A stretch of 64,000 bases of DNA, taken from assembly GCF_000349845.1 (NCBI RefSeq), contig NC_020829.1, forward strand, positions 1,302,001 to 1,366,000. Direction: 5' to 3'. Under the pieces are notes generated by a model, which made no database searches, was not told the DNA's origin, and was given only the letters and a program-made list of their open reading frames with translations. Below, piece after piece: positions 11,118-19,433 of the stretch. Positions within the stretch are counted from its first letter, which is position 1. Each line of letters opens with the position of its first letter. This stretch comes from Pseudomonas sp. ATCC 13867 (GTDB taxonomy: Bacteria > Pseudomonadota > Gammaproteobacteria > Pseudomonadales > Pseudomonadaceae). Made by a program: the position numbers and the translations under genes.

Positions 11118-11515
11118 AATCCCTTGACCGAAGCTCTCTATCCCATGCGGCTCTGTAGCGAAAGTATTTCTTACAACCTTTTCAAGGGGCGACCGGGGTT
11201 TGTCGCTGCGCCAAGGCACGGTCGTCAATGCGGCGCTGATCCACGCGCCCAGTTCGACCAAGAACAACGCCGGCAAGCACGATCCGGAAGTGCACCAGAG
11301 CAAGACGGGAACCAGTACTACTGCGCGAATTTGCCCTATCGAATCTGTGGATGGCCCGCCGGCATCTGCTAACCAGCACAGGAGAAGTGCGCCTGTAGGA
11401 CGCCTCCAGGAAACTGCCCCTTACTGTAAAGTCGCCGCGCCCCCGATCCTCCGGAGTCTCGCCCATGCCCAGTCTGTTTGTGCTCGTCACTGCCTGGCCA
11501 GGATGCACTCCGGCA
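11118..11515. other. Intergenic region at the edge of the T6SS island
   Basis: This stretch lies between the rcsB terminator and the 3' end of tle1. No complete gene is supported. A good ribosome site and ATG at 11465 start a frame reading MPSLFVLVTAWPG. After about 15 codons it runs into the antisense of tle1, so it may be the stump of a gene cut by arrival of the island. This is inference from position and base composition only. Confidence 0.35.
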
Positions 11516-14110
11516 TCAAGCGTCAATGCCGAGCCCTTTGTGGATCGCCTTTTCGAGAATGGAAGGCTGAAGCGAGGGCAAAGAATTATCAGTCGATCCC
11601 GCTACCTCGCCGAGCAATGCTCCGGCTTGATCGAGCCAGCCAGATTCTTTCTGTTCCTGGGCATCCGCAGTGGTGTTCCGAGCGTCGTCGGCTTGTTGGT
11701 GAGCCTTGAGAATTTCCTGCAAGGCCGGCGTAACGGCGGTCGCAGCCGTGAGAGCGACGGGGGCAGGCAGCGCAGCGGCCATCTGCTGTGTAGTTGAAGT
11801 GTCTTTGCTGAATGCCCGCAGTTCGCTGGCGACCTCCACCATCGGCAGCGCAAGGCCGGTAAGCGGATCGAAGGCGCTGATCTCCGGGAAGCCGACTTTT
11901 CCACGCATCACCGGAATCCCCAGGGAAGGCAGGAAGAGCCCCACCAGGTACTTCGGATTACGGCGTTTGACGCTCAAGCCAATACTGGCGAGAGCGATCC
12001 CCACCCCGACAACCTGCATTCCCCTAGCCAGCAGGGAAAGGTTCCGGTTGGACTCCTGATCGAAGAAGATGCAGCGATAGCGGAAGTAGTCGCTCCAGAA
12101 TTCGCGCTCGTTCATCTGGGCATTCATGAACCAGGCCCGCGAGTCGTGCACCTGATCATCGAACAATGCGATGAGCTGAGCAGCCGTCTCGTTGACCGGG
12201 AAGCCAGCCGGGGTGAAGAGCTTCTTGTAGGCTTTCTCTCCACCTTCACGCAGCGTGGCGTATTCCTCGGCCTCGTCCACATCGTTGGTCATGTAGATCA
12301 AACCACCCAACAGCACGTTCATTGCCGTGCCGGTACTCCAGCCACCGTCACCGCCGAATGACCACTCCGGGATATAGTCGCGGCGAAACTCCTTGGCGGC
12401 ATTCGCCAGTTGGCGCTGTTCGAGGGGCGGATCGAAGGTCTTGTTGGTGTTCAACGGAGCATTTGCATCACCGCCGACATCCGCTTCATACCGAGCCCGG
12501 ATGGCCTGTGCATTGTCTCGCTTCTTCTGGTCAGCAGGGCTGAGTACAGGCAAATCCTTACCGGCACGGGCAGCAGCATCTTCGGCCAGTTGGTACTTGT
12601 GCAGTGTTTCGAAGGCCTCGACTTCCGCTGGGGTCATATCGCGTTGTTTACCGCGCGGCTGGGCATATGCCTGGCGCACCTGGCCGCCGTAGGCAAATCG
12701 ATCGATACGCCAGCCGGTGATCAGGCAAAGCTCCTTGAACATCACCTGTTCGAGAGGCCCGCTGCTGAGTTGATCGACCCAGGTGTTGAAGCGGGTAACC
12801 AAACCATCAGCGATGTTGAACTCATCAAATGTGGTCCTAGCCATTACTAACCACGGCCAGTTTTCCTGCTGCTCCGGGTTGAGAGCTATCTGGGGGGCTT
12901 GCAATGGTGCTCCTGCCTGATAGGCGGCACTGTACATGTGGTGTAGCGCGACCTGTGACAGTACAAACTGGCCTCCTGCTATTGCTTTGCCCTGATCTCC
13001 AGGCGGGTAGCCGCCGCCGACATCCGAGTGCATGCCGGGATAGATGAATTCATGGGTGCCCGCGCGATAGGTCGAGGGACAACTAGGGTCGTCGGGGCGC
13101 GCCTTTCTACGGATCGAGTCGAGCGGGAAGCAGGCCCGTTGCTCGTGGGCTGCGACCAGATGCACGCAACGCCGCAGGAACGCTTCATCGTCCGGGAGGC
13201 GCTGGGTGTCGTTGGCCCAACCCATGTGTCCATCGGCGAAGGGGGCCAGATCGGCGACGCCCACCGAGGCAACGGTATCGAAGAGGCCGAGGAACTCGAC
13301 GCTCAGTTCGACACCGGCAAAGCGGTGACTGCCATCTGCTTGCTGAGTTAGTTCAGCAAGCCAGTTGACGAAGGTACGAGCTTCAGCGGCTCCACGGGAG
13401 AAGCCGTAGACATACAACTGGATACCCAGCAACTCAGGTTTCGGACGTGCCGCAATCGCCTGTTCCAACTCCTGCATTTTCGGCTGCATGGCAGCAGCAC
13501 GGTTACCTCTGCCATCGCTGGCCTGCCCTAGGCTCACTCGCTCTAGAGCTCTGCTGGTGGTCATTTTCTTGACTAGGTCCCACGCTTCATTACGGGACAG
13601 CGGGTCTTTCTGGCAGGTTCTCCGCAGTGTATCGATTAGGCGTGTTAGCCCCCAGTTGATCCGGTTTTCGCCGCCAGTGGCGTACTTAAGCCCAGCGTCG
13701 GACGGTTCGAACTCCTCAATCTCCGGGAATACCGTGCCGACACCGGCCATGTAATAAGCGAAATAACCTTGCTCAGTGAGGTCTTTGTCATTGCCAATGG
13801 AGGCATGGTAAAGCCGAGCGACGTTAGTGGTCGTCTTTGGATTGGCGACGCTATCCGAAGGCTCATGGTTGTTGGTGCCATCGAAGAACAGGCTGACATG
13901 TAGCACCTTCGCGCAAGGCGGCAGTGCTGGGGAGTTTCCGGCTTTTTGCGCAGCTTCTTTGTCCCGCACGATGGCCTTTTCGTACAGCCGCTCCTGCATT
14001 CTGCGGTTGGTGGCTACTTCTTTGGGGGTGCGCGGCAGCAGACCGCCCTCAACCATGCGAGGTGGCTTACTGACAGCTTGCGCAGGGATGTTGTTCAGTG
14101 AGCTGGGCAT
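11516..14110 (-). CDS. tle1: Tle1-family type VI secretion phospholipase effector (DUF2235)
   Basis: This is an 864-residue toxic lipase of the DUF2235/Tle1 type, delivered by T6SS to the periplasm of rival cells, where it cleaves membrane phospholipids. The alpha/beta-hydrolase motifs are visible: SLFFDGTNN near residue 73-81, the nucleophile elbow YGFSRGAAEA with Ser about 238, LFDTVASVG with Asp about 278, and YPGMHSDVGGGYPPGDQG with His about 361. A hydrophobic stretch near 690-720 could be the membrane-anchoring part seen in Tle1 proteins. The start overlaps the stop of the last immunity gene by 16 bases. It is the final gene of an hcp-vgrG-adaptor-immunity-effector operon and resembles the PAO1 PA3290 locus. 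Confidence 0.9.
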   Translation of the reverse strand: MPSSLNNIPAQAVSKPPRMVEGGLLPRTPKEVATNRRMQERLYEKAIVRDKEAAQKAGNSPALPPCAKVLHVSLFFDGTNNHEPSDSVANPKTTTNVARLYHASIGNDKDLTEQGYFAYYMAGVGTVFPEIEEFEPSDAGLKYATGGENRINWGLTRLIDTLRRTCQKDPLSRNEAWDLVKKMTTSRALERVSLGQASDGRGNRAAAMQPKMQELEQAIAARPKPELLGIQLYVYGFSRGAAEARTFVNWLAELTQQADGSHRFAGVELSVEFLGLFDTVASVGVADLAPFADGHMGWANDTQRLPDDEAFLRRCVHLVAAHEQRACFPLDSIRRKARPDDPSCPSTYRAGTHEFIYPGMHSDVGGGYPPGDQGKAIAGGQFVLSQVALHHMYSAAYQAGAPLQAPQIALNPEQQENWPWLVMARTTFDEFNIADGLVTRFNTWVDQLSSGPLEQVMFKELCLITGWRIDRFAYGGQVRQAYAQPRGKQRDMTPAEVEAFETLHKYQLAEDAAARAGKDLPVLSPADQKKRDNAQAIRARYEADVGGDANAPLNTNKTFDPPLEQRQLANAAKEFRRDYIPEWSFGGDGGWSTGTAMNVLLGGLIYMTNDVDEAEEYATLREGGEKAYKKLFTPAGFPVNETAAQLIALFDDQVHDSRAWFMNAQMNEREFWSDYFRYRCIFFDQESNRNLSLLARGMQVVGVGIALASIGLSVKRRNPKYLVGLFLPSLGIPVMRGKVGFPEISAFDPLTGLALPMVEVASELRAFSKDTSTTQQMAAALPAPVALTAATAVTPALQEILKAHQQADDARNTTADAQEQKESGWLDQAGALLGEVAGSTDNSLPSLQPSILEKAIHKGLGIDA

Positions 14111-14634
14111 GTCTTGGGCTCTTCCATGTTGAGCGGTTCGTTATGGGGGTAGCCAGGCTGGCCATAGATGGTATTGCTGGTAGCGACCTTCACCACGTCG
14201 CAGGGGAAGAAGTGCACATCCAGCGAGCCAAACTCACCAAAAGGCTCCAGCTCCACCACCGCACGATGACGGGTGTACTCCGCCTTGGAGGCTTCCATCC
14301 TCCGATTCCATGCATCGCTAAAAGGGCGCTCAGGCCATTTCGCATAGGCATAGGGATCAGGGTCTTTCTCCCACTCAATCACTACCTTCAGGCCGGGACG
14401 CCATTTCGTCGGTAAAGAAACGCAGCAGTTTTGCTTCCCCCCCCCTTGATGGGGACCAATGTTGGGACCACCGCCGCCGTTAACGGTGAATCGGTTGATC
14501 GCCGCTGAGGTGTGGTTGTAGCCCTCGATGGGCGTTGGCAGGTTTTCGGGTGGAGTTGCCGAGCAGCCGCTGATCCAGAACGCTATTGCGATCAACAGCG
14601 CGTGTTGTGCGAGAGAACTCAACCGTTTTGGCAT
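14095..14634 (-). CDS. Tli1-like immunity lipoprotein, copy 1 (next to tle1)
   Basis: This 179-residue DUF3304-type lipoprotein should protect the periplasm from Tle1. A signal peptide ends in the lipobox ISGC (Cys 24). The core has PIEGYNHTSAAI, then the GGPNIGPHQGGGKQNCC form of the N-terminal segment. The variable middle (DPDPYAYAKWPERPFSDAW) is unique to this copy in its WNRRMEASKAEY ending. The C-terminal segment is the EPFGEFGSLD/YGQPGYPHNEP form. Its last codons (PAH) differ from the other copies because they run into the tle1 start. A run of nine C bases (14437-14445) encodes three glycines and is prone to slippage. Confidence 0.88.
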   Translation of the reverse strand: MPKRLSSLAQHALLIAIAFWISGCSATPPENLPTPIEGYNHTSAAINRFTVNGGGGPNIGPHQGGGKQNCCVSLPTKWRPGLKVVIEWEKDPDPYAYAKWPERPFSDAWNRRMEASKAEYTRHRAVVELEPFGEFGSLDVHFFPCDVVKVATSNTIYGQPGYPHNEPLNMEEPKTCPAH

Positions 14635-15158
14635 GTCTTGGGCTCCTCCATGTTGAGCGGTTCTTTTATTGCGTATTGCGGGTGTCCATAGACATAGATT
14701 GACGCAATGACCTTCACCTGATCACAAGGAAGGAAGTGCACGACGACGGCACCAACCTTGTCGTAGGGGGGGAGCTCTACAACTGCTCGATGGTGGGTGT
14801 AATGAGTTTCGTGCTCCGCCGCAGCTTTACTCCAAGCATCCGAATATCTTGGTTGTGGCCAGTATTGGCTAGCAAAAGGATCAGGGTCTTTTTCCCACTC
14901 AACAACCGCCCTCAGGCCGGGACGCCATTTCATCGGCAGAGAAACGCAGCAGTTTTGCTTCCCCCCCCCTTGATGGGGACCAATGTTGGGACCACCGCCG
15001 CCGTTAACGGTGAATCGGTTGATCGCCGCTGAGGTGTGGTTGTAGCCCTCGATAGGGGTAGGCAGGTTTTCGGGCGGGGCTGCCGAGCAGCCGCTGATCC
15101 AGAACGCTATTGCGATCAGCAGCGCGTGTTGTGCGAGAGAACTCAGCTGTTTTGACAT
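14619..15158 (-). CDS. Tli1-like immunity lipoprotein, copy 2
   Basis: This 179-residue lipoprotein has lipobox ISGC and the NIGPHQGGGKQNCC N-terminal segment. Its middle segment is FASQYWPQPRYSDAWSKAAAE, nearly shared with copy 7. The C-terminal segment is of the other class: PPYDKVGAVVVHFLPCDQVKV with YGHPQYAIKEP. It has MKWRPGLRAVVEW where most copies have TKWRPGLKVVIEW. Like copy 1 it carries a nine-base C run (14961-14969). The start overlaps the stop of copy 3. Confidence 0.87.
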   Translation of the reverse strand: MSKQLSSLAQHALLIAIAFWISGCSAAPPENLPTPIEGYNHTSAAINRFTVNGGGGPNIGPHQGGGKQNCCVSLPMKWRPGLRAVVEWEKDPDPFASQYWPQPRYSDAWSKAAAEHETHYTHHRAVVELPPYDKVGAVVVHFLPCDQVKVIASIYVYGHPQYAIKEPLNMEEPKTCQNG

Positions 15159-15682
15159 GTCTTGGGCTCCTCCATGTTGAGCGGTTCGTTATGGGGGTAG
15201 CCAGGCTGGCCATAGATGGTATTGCTGGTGGCTACCTTCACCACGTTGCAGGGGAAGAAGTGCACATCCAGCGAGCCAAACTCACCAAAAGGTTCCAGCT
15301 CCACCACAGCACGATGACGGGTGTAGTGCGTCTCGTGCTCTGCTGCGCGCTTGCTCCAAGCATCGCTATATAGGCGTTCAGGCCACTTGGCGTAAGCATA
15401 GGGATCAGGGTCTTTTTCCCATTCAATGACTACCTTCAGACCGGGACGCCATTTCGTCGGTAGAGAAACGCAACACGTCTGACTCCCGCCCCCTAAATGT
15501 GGGCCGAAGTTTGAACCGCCAGCTCCATTGACAGTGAATCGGTTGATCGCCGCCGAAGTGTGGTTGTACCCCTCGATAGGGGTTGGGAGATTCTCTGGCG
15601 GGGCTGCTGTACAGCCGCCAAACCACAATGTTGCTGCAAGTAGAAGGAGTCGGCGTACGGGGGAACTCAACTGTGTTGGCAT
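15143..15682 (-). CDS. Tli1-like immunity lipoprotein, copy 3
   Basis: This 179-residue lipoprotein has the most diverged signal peptide of the array (MPTQLSSPVRRLLLLAATLW, then FGGC as lipobox). It has the GAGGSNFGPHLGGGSQTCC N-terminal segment, the YAYAKWPERLYSDAWSKRAAE middle shared with copy 8, and the EPFGEFGSLD C-terminal class. The combination supports reassortment between copies. Membrane anchoring in the periplasm is predicted from the lipobox. Confidence 0.87.
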   Translation of the reverse strand: MPTQLSSPVRRLLLLAATLWFGGCTAAPPENLPTPIEGYNHTSAAINRFTVNGAGGSNFGPHLGGGSQTCCVSLPTKWRPGLKVVIEWEKDPDPYAYAKWPERLYSDAWSKRAAEHETHYTRHRAVVELEPFGEFGSLDVHFFPCNVVKVATSNTIYGQPGYPHNEPLNMEEPKTCQNS

Positions 15683-16206
15683 GTCTTGGGCTCTTCCATG
15701 TTGAGCGGTTCGTTATGGCTGTATCCAGGCTGGCCATAGGTGGCATTGCTGGTGGCGACTTTCACCACGTCGCAGGGGAAGAAGTGGACATCGAGTGAGC
15801 CGAATTCGCCGTACGGCTCCAACTCCACCACTGCGCGATGATGGGTGTAGTGACTTTCGTGCTCCGCCATGCGCTTGCGCCATGCATCTGAGAACAGGGG
15901 TTCTGGCCACTTCCCGTAGGAGCGTGGATCAGGGTCCTTCTCCCATTCAATGACGACCTTCAGGCCGGGACGCCATTTCGTCGGCAGAGAAACGCAGCAG
16001 TTCTGCTTGCCTCCACCTTGGTGAGGGCCAATGTTGGGACCACCGCCGCCGTTTACGGTGAATCGATTGATCGCCGCCGAGGTGTGGTTGTAGCCCTCGA
16101 TGGGCGTCGGCAGGTTTTCGGGTGGAGTTGCCGAGCAGCCGCTGATCCAGACCGCTATTGCGATCAGCAGCGTGTGTTGTGCGAGAGGACTCAACCGTTT
16201 TGACAT
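15667..16206 (-). CDS. Tli1-like immunity lipoprotein, copy 4
   Basis: This 179-residue lipoprotein has lipobox ISGC and the NIGPHQGGGKQNCC segment. The middle is RSYGKWPEPLFSDAWRKRMAE; its second half is shared with copy 5. The C-terminal segment is EPYGEFGSLD with NATYGQPGYSHNEP. Its glycine stretch uses mixed codons instead of the nine-base C run of copies 1 and 2. The end reads KTCQHS. Confidence 0.87.
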   Translation of the reverse strand: MSKRLSPLAQHTLLIAIAVWISGCSATPPENLPTPIEGYNHTSAAINRFTVNGGGGPNIGPHQGGGKQNCCVSLPTKWRPGLKVVIEWEKDPDPRSYGKWPEPLFSDAWRKRMAEHESHYTHHRAVVELEPYGEFGSLDVHFFPCDVVKVATSNATYGQPGYSHNEPLNMEEPKTCQHS

Positions 16207-16730
16207 GTCTTGGGCTCTTCCATGTTGAGCGGTTTTTTTATGGCGTACTGCGGATGCCCGTATGCGTGGAGCGTCGCAATAACTTTCACCTGATCACAGG
16301 GGAAGAAGTGCACGACAACAGCGCCGACTCTGTCGTAGGGAGGGAGTTCCACCACTGCGCGATGATGGGTGTAGTGACTTTCGTGCTCTGCCATGCGCTT
16401 GCGCCATGCATCCGAGAACAAAGGTTCCGGCCAATTGCGTGATGCACCTGCGTTGGGGTCTTTCTCCCACTCAATCACGACCTTCAGGCCGGGACGCCAT
16501 TTCGTCGGCAGAGAAACGCAGCAGTTTTGCTTTCCCCCTCCCTGATGTGGACCAATGTTGGGGCCGCCGCCGCCATTCACGGTGAATCGGTTGATCGCCG
16601 CCGAGGTGTGGTTGTAGCCCTCGATGGGCGTCGGAAGGTTCTCCGGTGGGGCTGCCGTGCAGCCGCTGATCCAGGACGCTATTGCGATCAGTAGTGCGTG
16701 TTGTGCGAGAGAACTCAACCGTTTTGGCAT
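16191..16730 (-). CDS. Tli1-like immunity lipoprotein, copy 5
   Basis: This 179-residue lipoprotein has lipobox ISGC and the NIGPHQGGGKQNCC segment. The middle is NAGASRNWPEPLFSDAWRKR, sharing its latter part with copy 4. The C-terminal class is PPYDRVGAVVVHFFPCDQ with ATLHAYGHPQYAIKKP, close to copy 9. The Lys-Lys-Pro near the end is a single change from KEP in relatives. Confidence 0.87.
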   Translation of the reverse strand: MPKRLSSLAQHALLIAIASWISGCTAAPPENLPTPIEGYNHTSAAINRFTVNGGGGPNIGPHQGGGKQNCCVSLPTKWRPGLKVVIEWEKDPNAGASRNWPEPLFSDAWRKRMAEHESHYTHHRAVVELPPYDRVGAVVVHFFPCDQVKVIATLHAYGHPQYAIKKPLNMEEPKTCQNG

Positions 16731-17254
16731 GTCCTGGGCTCTTCCATGTTGAGCGGTTCGTTATGGGGGTAGCCAGGCTGGCCATAGATGGTATTGCTGG
16801 TAGCGACCTTCACCACGTCGCAGGGGAAGAAGTGCACATCCAGCGAGCCAAACTCACCAAAAGGTTCCAGCTCCACAACTGCTCGATGGCGGCTGTAGTG
16901 GGTACGATGCTCCTCGGCGGCCTTAAACCAGGCATCGGAGTACATTGGCTGAGGCCAATAGCGGCTTGCCCCCGGGCTAGGGTCTTTCTCCCACTCAATC
17001 ACTACCTTCAGGCCGGGACGCCATTTCGTCGGCAGAGAAACGCAGCAGGTCTGACTCCCGCCTCCCAGGTGCGGGCCAAAGTTGGAGCCCCCAGCACCGT
17101 TCACAGTGAATTTGTTGATTGCCGCTGAGGTGTGGTTGTAGCCCTCGATGGGCGTCGGCAGGTTTTCGGGTGGGGCTGCCGAGCAGCCGCTGATCCAGAC
17201 CGCTATTGCGATCAACAGCGCGTGTTGTGCGAGAGAACTCAGCTGTTTTGACAT
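16715..17254 (-). CDS. Tli1-like immunity lipoprotein, copy 6
   Basis: This 179-residue lipoprotein has lipobox ISGC. The N-terminal segment is GAGGSNFGPHLGGGSQTCC, preceded by AAINKFTVNG where most copies have NRF. The middle PSPGASRYWPQPMYSDAWFK is identical to that of copy 9. The C-terminal class is EPFGEFGSLD. Copies 6 and 9 therefore share two segments but differ in the third. Confidence 0.87.
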   Translation of the reverse strand: MSKQLSSLAQHALLIAIAVWISGCSAAPPENLPTPIEGYNHTSAAINKFTVNGAGGSNFGPHLGGGSQTCCVSLPTKWRPGLKVVIEWEKDPSPGASRYWPQPMYSDAWFKAAEEHRTHYSRHRAVVELEPFGEFGSLDVHFFPCDVVKVATSNTIYGQPGYPHNEPLNMEEPRTCQNG

Positions 17255-17778
17255 GTCTTGGGCTCTTCCATGTTGAGCGGTTCGTTATGGGGGTAGCCAG
17301 GCTGGCCATAGATGGTATTGCTGGTGGCGACCTTCACCACGTCGCAGGGGAAGAAGTGCACATCGAGTGAGCCGAATTCGCCGTACGGCTCCAACTCCAC
17401 CACTGCGCGATGATGGGTATAGTGTGTCTCGTGCTCCGCCGCAGCTTTACTCCAAGCATCCGAATACCTTGGCTGTGGCCAGTATTGGCTCGCATAGGGA
17501 TCAGGGTCCTTTTCCCATTCAATGACGACCTTCAGGCCGGGACGCCATTTCGTCGGCAGAGAAACGCAACACGTCTGACTCCCGCCCCCTAAATGTGGGC
17601 CGAAGTTTGAACCGCCAGCTCCATTGACAGTGAATCGGTTGATCGCCGCCGAAGTGTGGTTGTACCCCTCGATGGGCGTCGGAAGGTTCTCCGGTGGGGC
17701 TGCCGTGCAGCCGCTGATCCAGGACGCTATTGCGATCAGTAGTGCGTGTTGTGCGAGAGAACTCAACCGTTTTGGCAT
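17239..17778 (-). CDS. Tli1-like immunity lipoprotein, copy 7
   Basis: This 179-residue lipoprotein has lipobox ISGC and the GAGGSNFGPHLGGGSQTCC segment. The middle PYASQYWPQPRYSDAWSKAA is almost the same as copy 2. The C-terminal class is EPYGEFGSLD with NTIYGQPGYPHNEP. Its signal peptide (LLIAIASWISGC) matches copy 5, again indicating exchange between array members. Confidence 0.87.
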   Translation of the reverse strand: MPKRLSSLAQHALLIAIASWISGCTAAPPENLPTPIEGYNHTSAAINRFTVNGAGGSNFGPHLGGGSQTCCVSLPTKWRPGLKVVIEWEKDPDPYASQYWPQPRYSDAWSKAAAEHETHYTHHRAVVELEPYGEFGSLDVHFFPCDVVKVATSNTIYGQPGYPHNEPLNMEEPKTCQNS

Positions 17779-18302
17779 GTCTTGGGCTCTTCCATGTTGA
17801 GCGGTTCTTTTATTGCGTATTGCGGATGTCCATAGACATAGAGCGAGGCGAGGACTTTTACTTGATCACAAGGTAGGAAATGCACGACAACAGCACCGAC
17901 TCTGTCGTAGGGAGGGAGTTCCACCACTGCGCGATGATGGGTGTAGTGCGTCTCGTGCTCTGCTGCGCGCTTGCTCCAAGCATCGCTATATAGGCGTTCA
18001 GGCCACTTGGCGTAAGCATAGGGATCAGGGTCTTTTTCCCATTCAATGACTACCTTCAGGCCGGGACGCCATTTCGTCGGCAGAGAAACGCAGCAGTTCT
18101 GCTTGCCACCCCCTTGATGGGGACCAATGTTGGGACCACCGCCGCCGTTAACGGTGAATCGATTGATCGCCGCCGAGGTGTGGTTGTAGCCCTCGATGGG
18201 CGTCGGCAGGTTTTCGGGTGGAGCCGCCGAGCAGCCACTGATCCAGAACGCTATTGCGATCAGCAGCGCGTGTTGTGCGAGAGAACTCAACCGTTTTGGC
18301 AT
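17763..18302 (-). CDS. Tli1-like immunity lipoprotein, copy 8
   Basis: This 179-residue lipoprotein has lipobox ISGC and the NIGPHQGGGKQNCC segment. The middle YAYAKWPERLYSDAWSKRAA is shared with copy 3. The C-terminal class is PPYDRVGAVVVHFLPCDQVKV with ASLYVYGHPQYAIKEP, close to copy 2. It overlaps copies 7 and 9 by 16 bases. Confidence 0.87.
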   Translation of the reverse strand: MPKRLSSLAQHALLIAIAFWISGCSAAPPENLPTPIEGYNHTSAAINRFTVNGGGGPNIGPHQGGGKQNCCVSLPTKWRPGLKVVIEWEKDPDPYAYAKWPERLYSDAWSKRAAEHETHYTHHRAVVELPPYDRVGAVVVHFLPCDQVKVLASLYVYGHPQYAIKEPLNMEEPKTCQNG

Positions 18303-18826
18303 GTCTTGGGCTCTTCCATATTGAGCGGTTCTTTTATGGCGTACTGCGGATGCCCGTATGCGTGGAGCGTCGCAATAACTTTCACCTGATCACAGGGGAA
18401 GAAGTGCACGACAACAGCGCCGACTCTGTCGTAGGGGGGGAGCTCTACAACTGCTCGATGGCGGCTGTAGTGGGTACGATGCTCCTCGGCGGCCTTAAAC
18501 CAGGCATCGGAGTACATTGGCTGAGGCCAATAGCGGCTTGCTCCCGGGCTAGGGTCTTTCTCCCACTCAATCACTACCTTCAGGCCTGGACGCCATTTCG
18601 TCGGTAGAGAAACGCAGCAGGTCTGACTCCCGCCCCCCAGGTGCGGGCCAAAGTTGGAGCCCCCAGCACCGTTCACAGTGAATCTGTTGATTGCCGCTGA
18701 GGTGTGGTTGTAGCCCTCGATGGGCGTCGGCAGGTTTTCGGATGGAGCCGCCGAGCAGCCACTGATCCAGAACGCTATTGCGATCAGCAGCGTGTGTTGT
18801 GCGAGAGAACTCAGCTGTTTTGGCAC
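18287..18826 (-). CDS. Tli1-like immunity lipoprotein, copy 9, GTG start
   Basis: This 179-residue lipoprotein has lipobox ISGC and APSENLPT where the others have APPENLPT or TPPENLPT. It has the SNFGPHLGGGSQTCC segment, the PSPGASRYWPQPMYSDAWFK middle of copy 6 and the PPYDRVGAVVV C-terminal class with ATLHAYGH. Its start codon is GTG (bases 18824-18826 read CAC on the plus strand) where every other intact copy has ATG. This may lower its translation. Confidence 0.86.
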   Translation of the reverse strand: MPKQLSSLAQHTLLIAIAFWISGCSAAPSENLPTPIEGYNHTSAAINRFTVNGAGGSNFGPHLGGGSQTCCVSLPTKWRPGLKVVIEWEKDPSPGASRYWPQPMYSDAWFKAAEEHRTHYSRHRAVVELPPYDRVGAVVVHFFPCDQVKVIATLHAYGHPQYAIKEPLNMEEPKTCQNG

Positions 18827-19350
18827 GTCTTGGGCTCTTCCATGTTGAGCGGTTCGTTATGGGGGTAGCCAGGCTGGCCATAGATGGTATTGCTGGTGGC
18901 TACCTTCACCACGTCGCAGGGGAAGAAGTGCACATCGAGTGAGCCAAATTCGCCGTACGGCTCCAACTCCACCACCGCGCGATGATGGGTGTAGTGTGTC
19001 TCGTGCTCTGCCGCTCGTTTATTCCACGCATCGGAGAAAATGCGCTCAGGCCAGTATCGACTAGCATAGGGATCAGGGTCCTTTTCCCATTCAATGACTA
19101 CCTTCAAGCCGGGACGCCATTTCGTCGGTAGAGAAACGCAGCAGTTCTGCTTTCCACCACCTTGGTGAGGGCCAATATTAGGACCGCCTCCACCATTCAC
19201 AGTGAATCGGTTGATCGCCGCCGAGGTGTGGTTGTAGCCCTCGATGGGCGTTGGCAGGTTTTCGGGTGGAGTTGCCGAGCAGCCGCTGATCCAGAACGCT
19301 ATTGCGATCAGCAGCGTGTGTTGTGCGAGAGGACTCAAACGTTTTGACAT
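18811..19350 (-). CDS. Tli1-like immunity lipoprotein, copy 10
   Basis: This 179-residue lipoprotein has lipobox ISGC and the NIGPHQGGGKQNCC segment. The middle PYASRYWPERIFSDAWNKRA is not shared in full with any other copy. The C-terminal class is EPYGEFGSLD with NTIYGQPGYPHNEP. It is the last intact copy before the insertion sequence. Its start overlaps the stop of the broken copy 11, so the insertion may cut its coupled translation. Confidence 0.87.
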   Translation of the reverse strand: MSKRLSPLAQHTLLIAIAFWISGCSATPPENLPTPIEGYNHTSAAINRFTVNGGGGPNIGPHQGGGKQNCCVSLPTKWRPGLKVVIEWEKDPDPYASRYWPERIFSDAWNKRAAEHETHYTHHRAVVELEPYGEFGSLDVHFFPCDVVKVATSNTIYGQPGYPHNEPLNMEEPKTCQNS

Positions 19351-19433
19351 GTCTTGGGCTCTTCCATGTTGAGCGGTTCTTTTATGGCGTACTGCGGATG
19401 CCCGTATGCGTGGAGTGAATCGCCCCGGCTTTC

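Larger units (their letters stand above)
14095..19350 (-). repeat. Tandem array of ten intact immunity genes, exact 524-bp period
   Basis: Gene ends fall at 14095, 14619, 15143, 15667, 16191, 16715, 17239, 17763, 18287 and 18811, a constant step of 524 bases. Every gene encodes 179 residues and overlaps its neighbour by 16 bases, so the array is translationally chained. An eleventh copy continues the same step (stop at 19335) but is broken by an insertion sequence. The copies are mosaics of a few alternative segments. The base composition appears poorer in GC than the flanking chromosome. Confidence 0.95.

Noticed and set aside
14095..19350. Regular repeats suggestive of a CRISPR array or satellite
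   Set aside because: The period is 524 bases and each unit is a complete lipoprotein gene. There are no short direct repeats with spacers.
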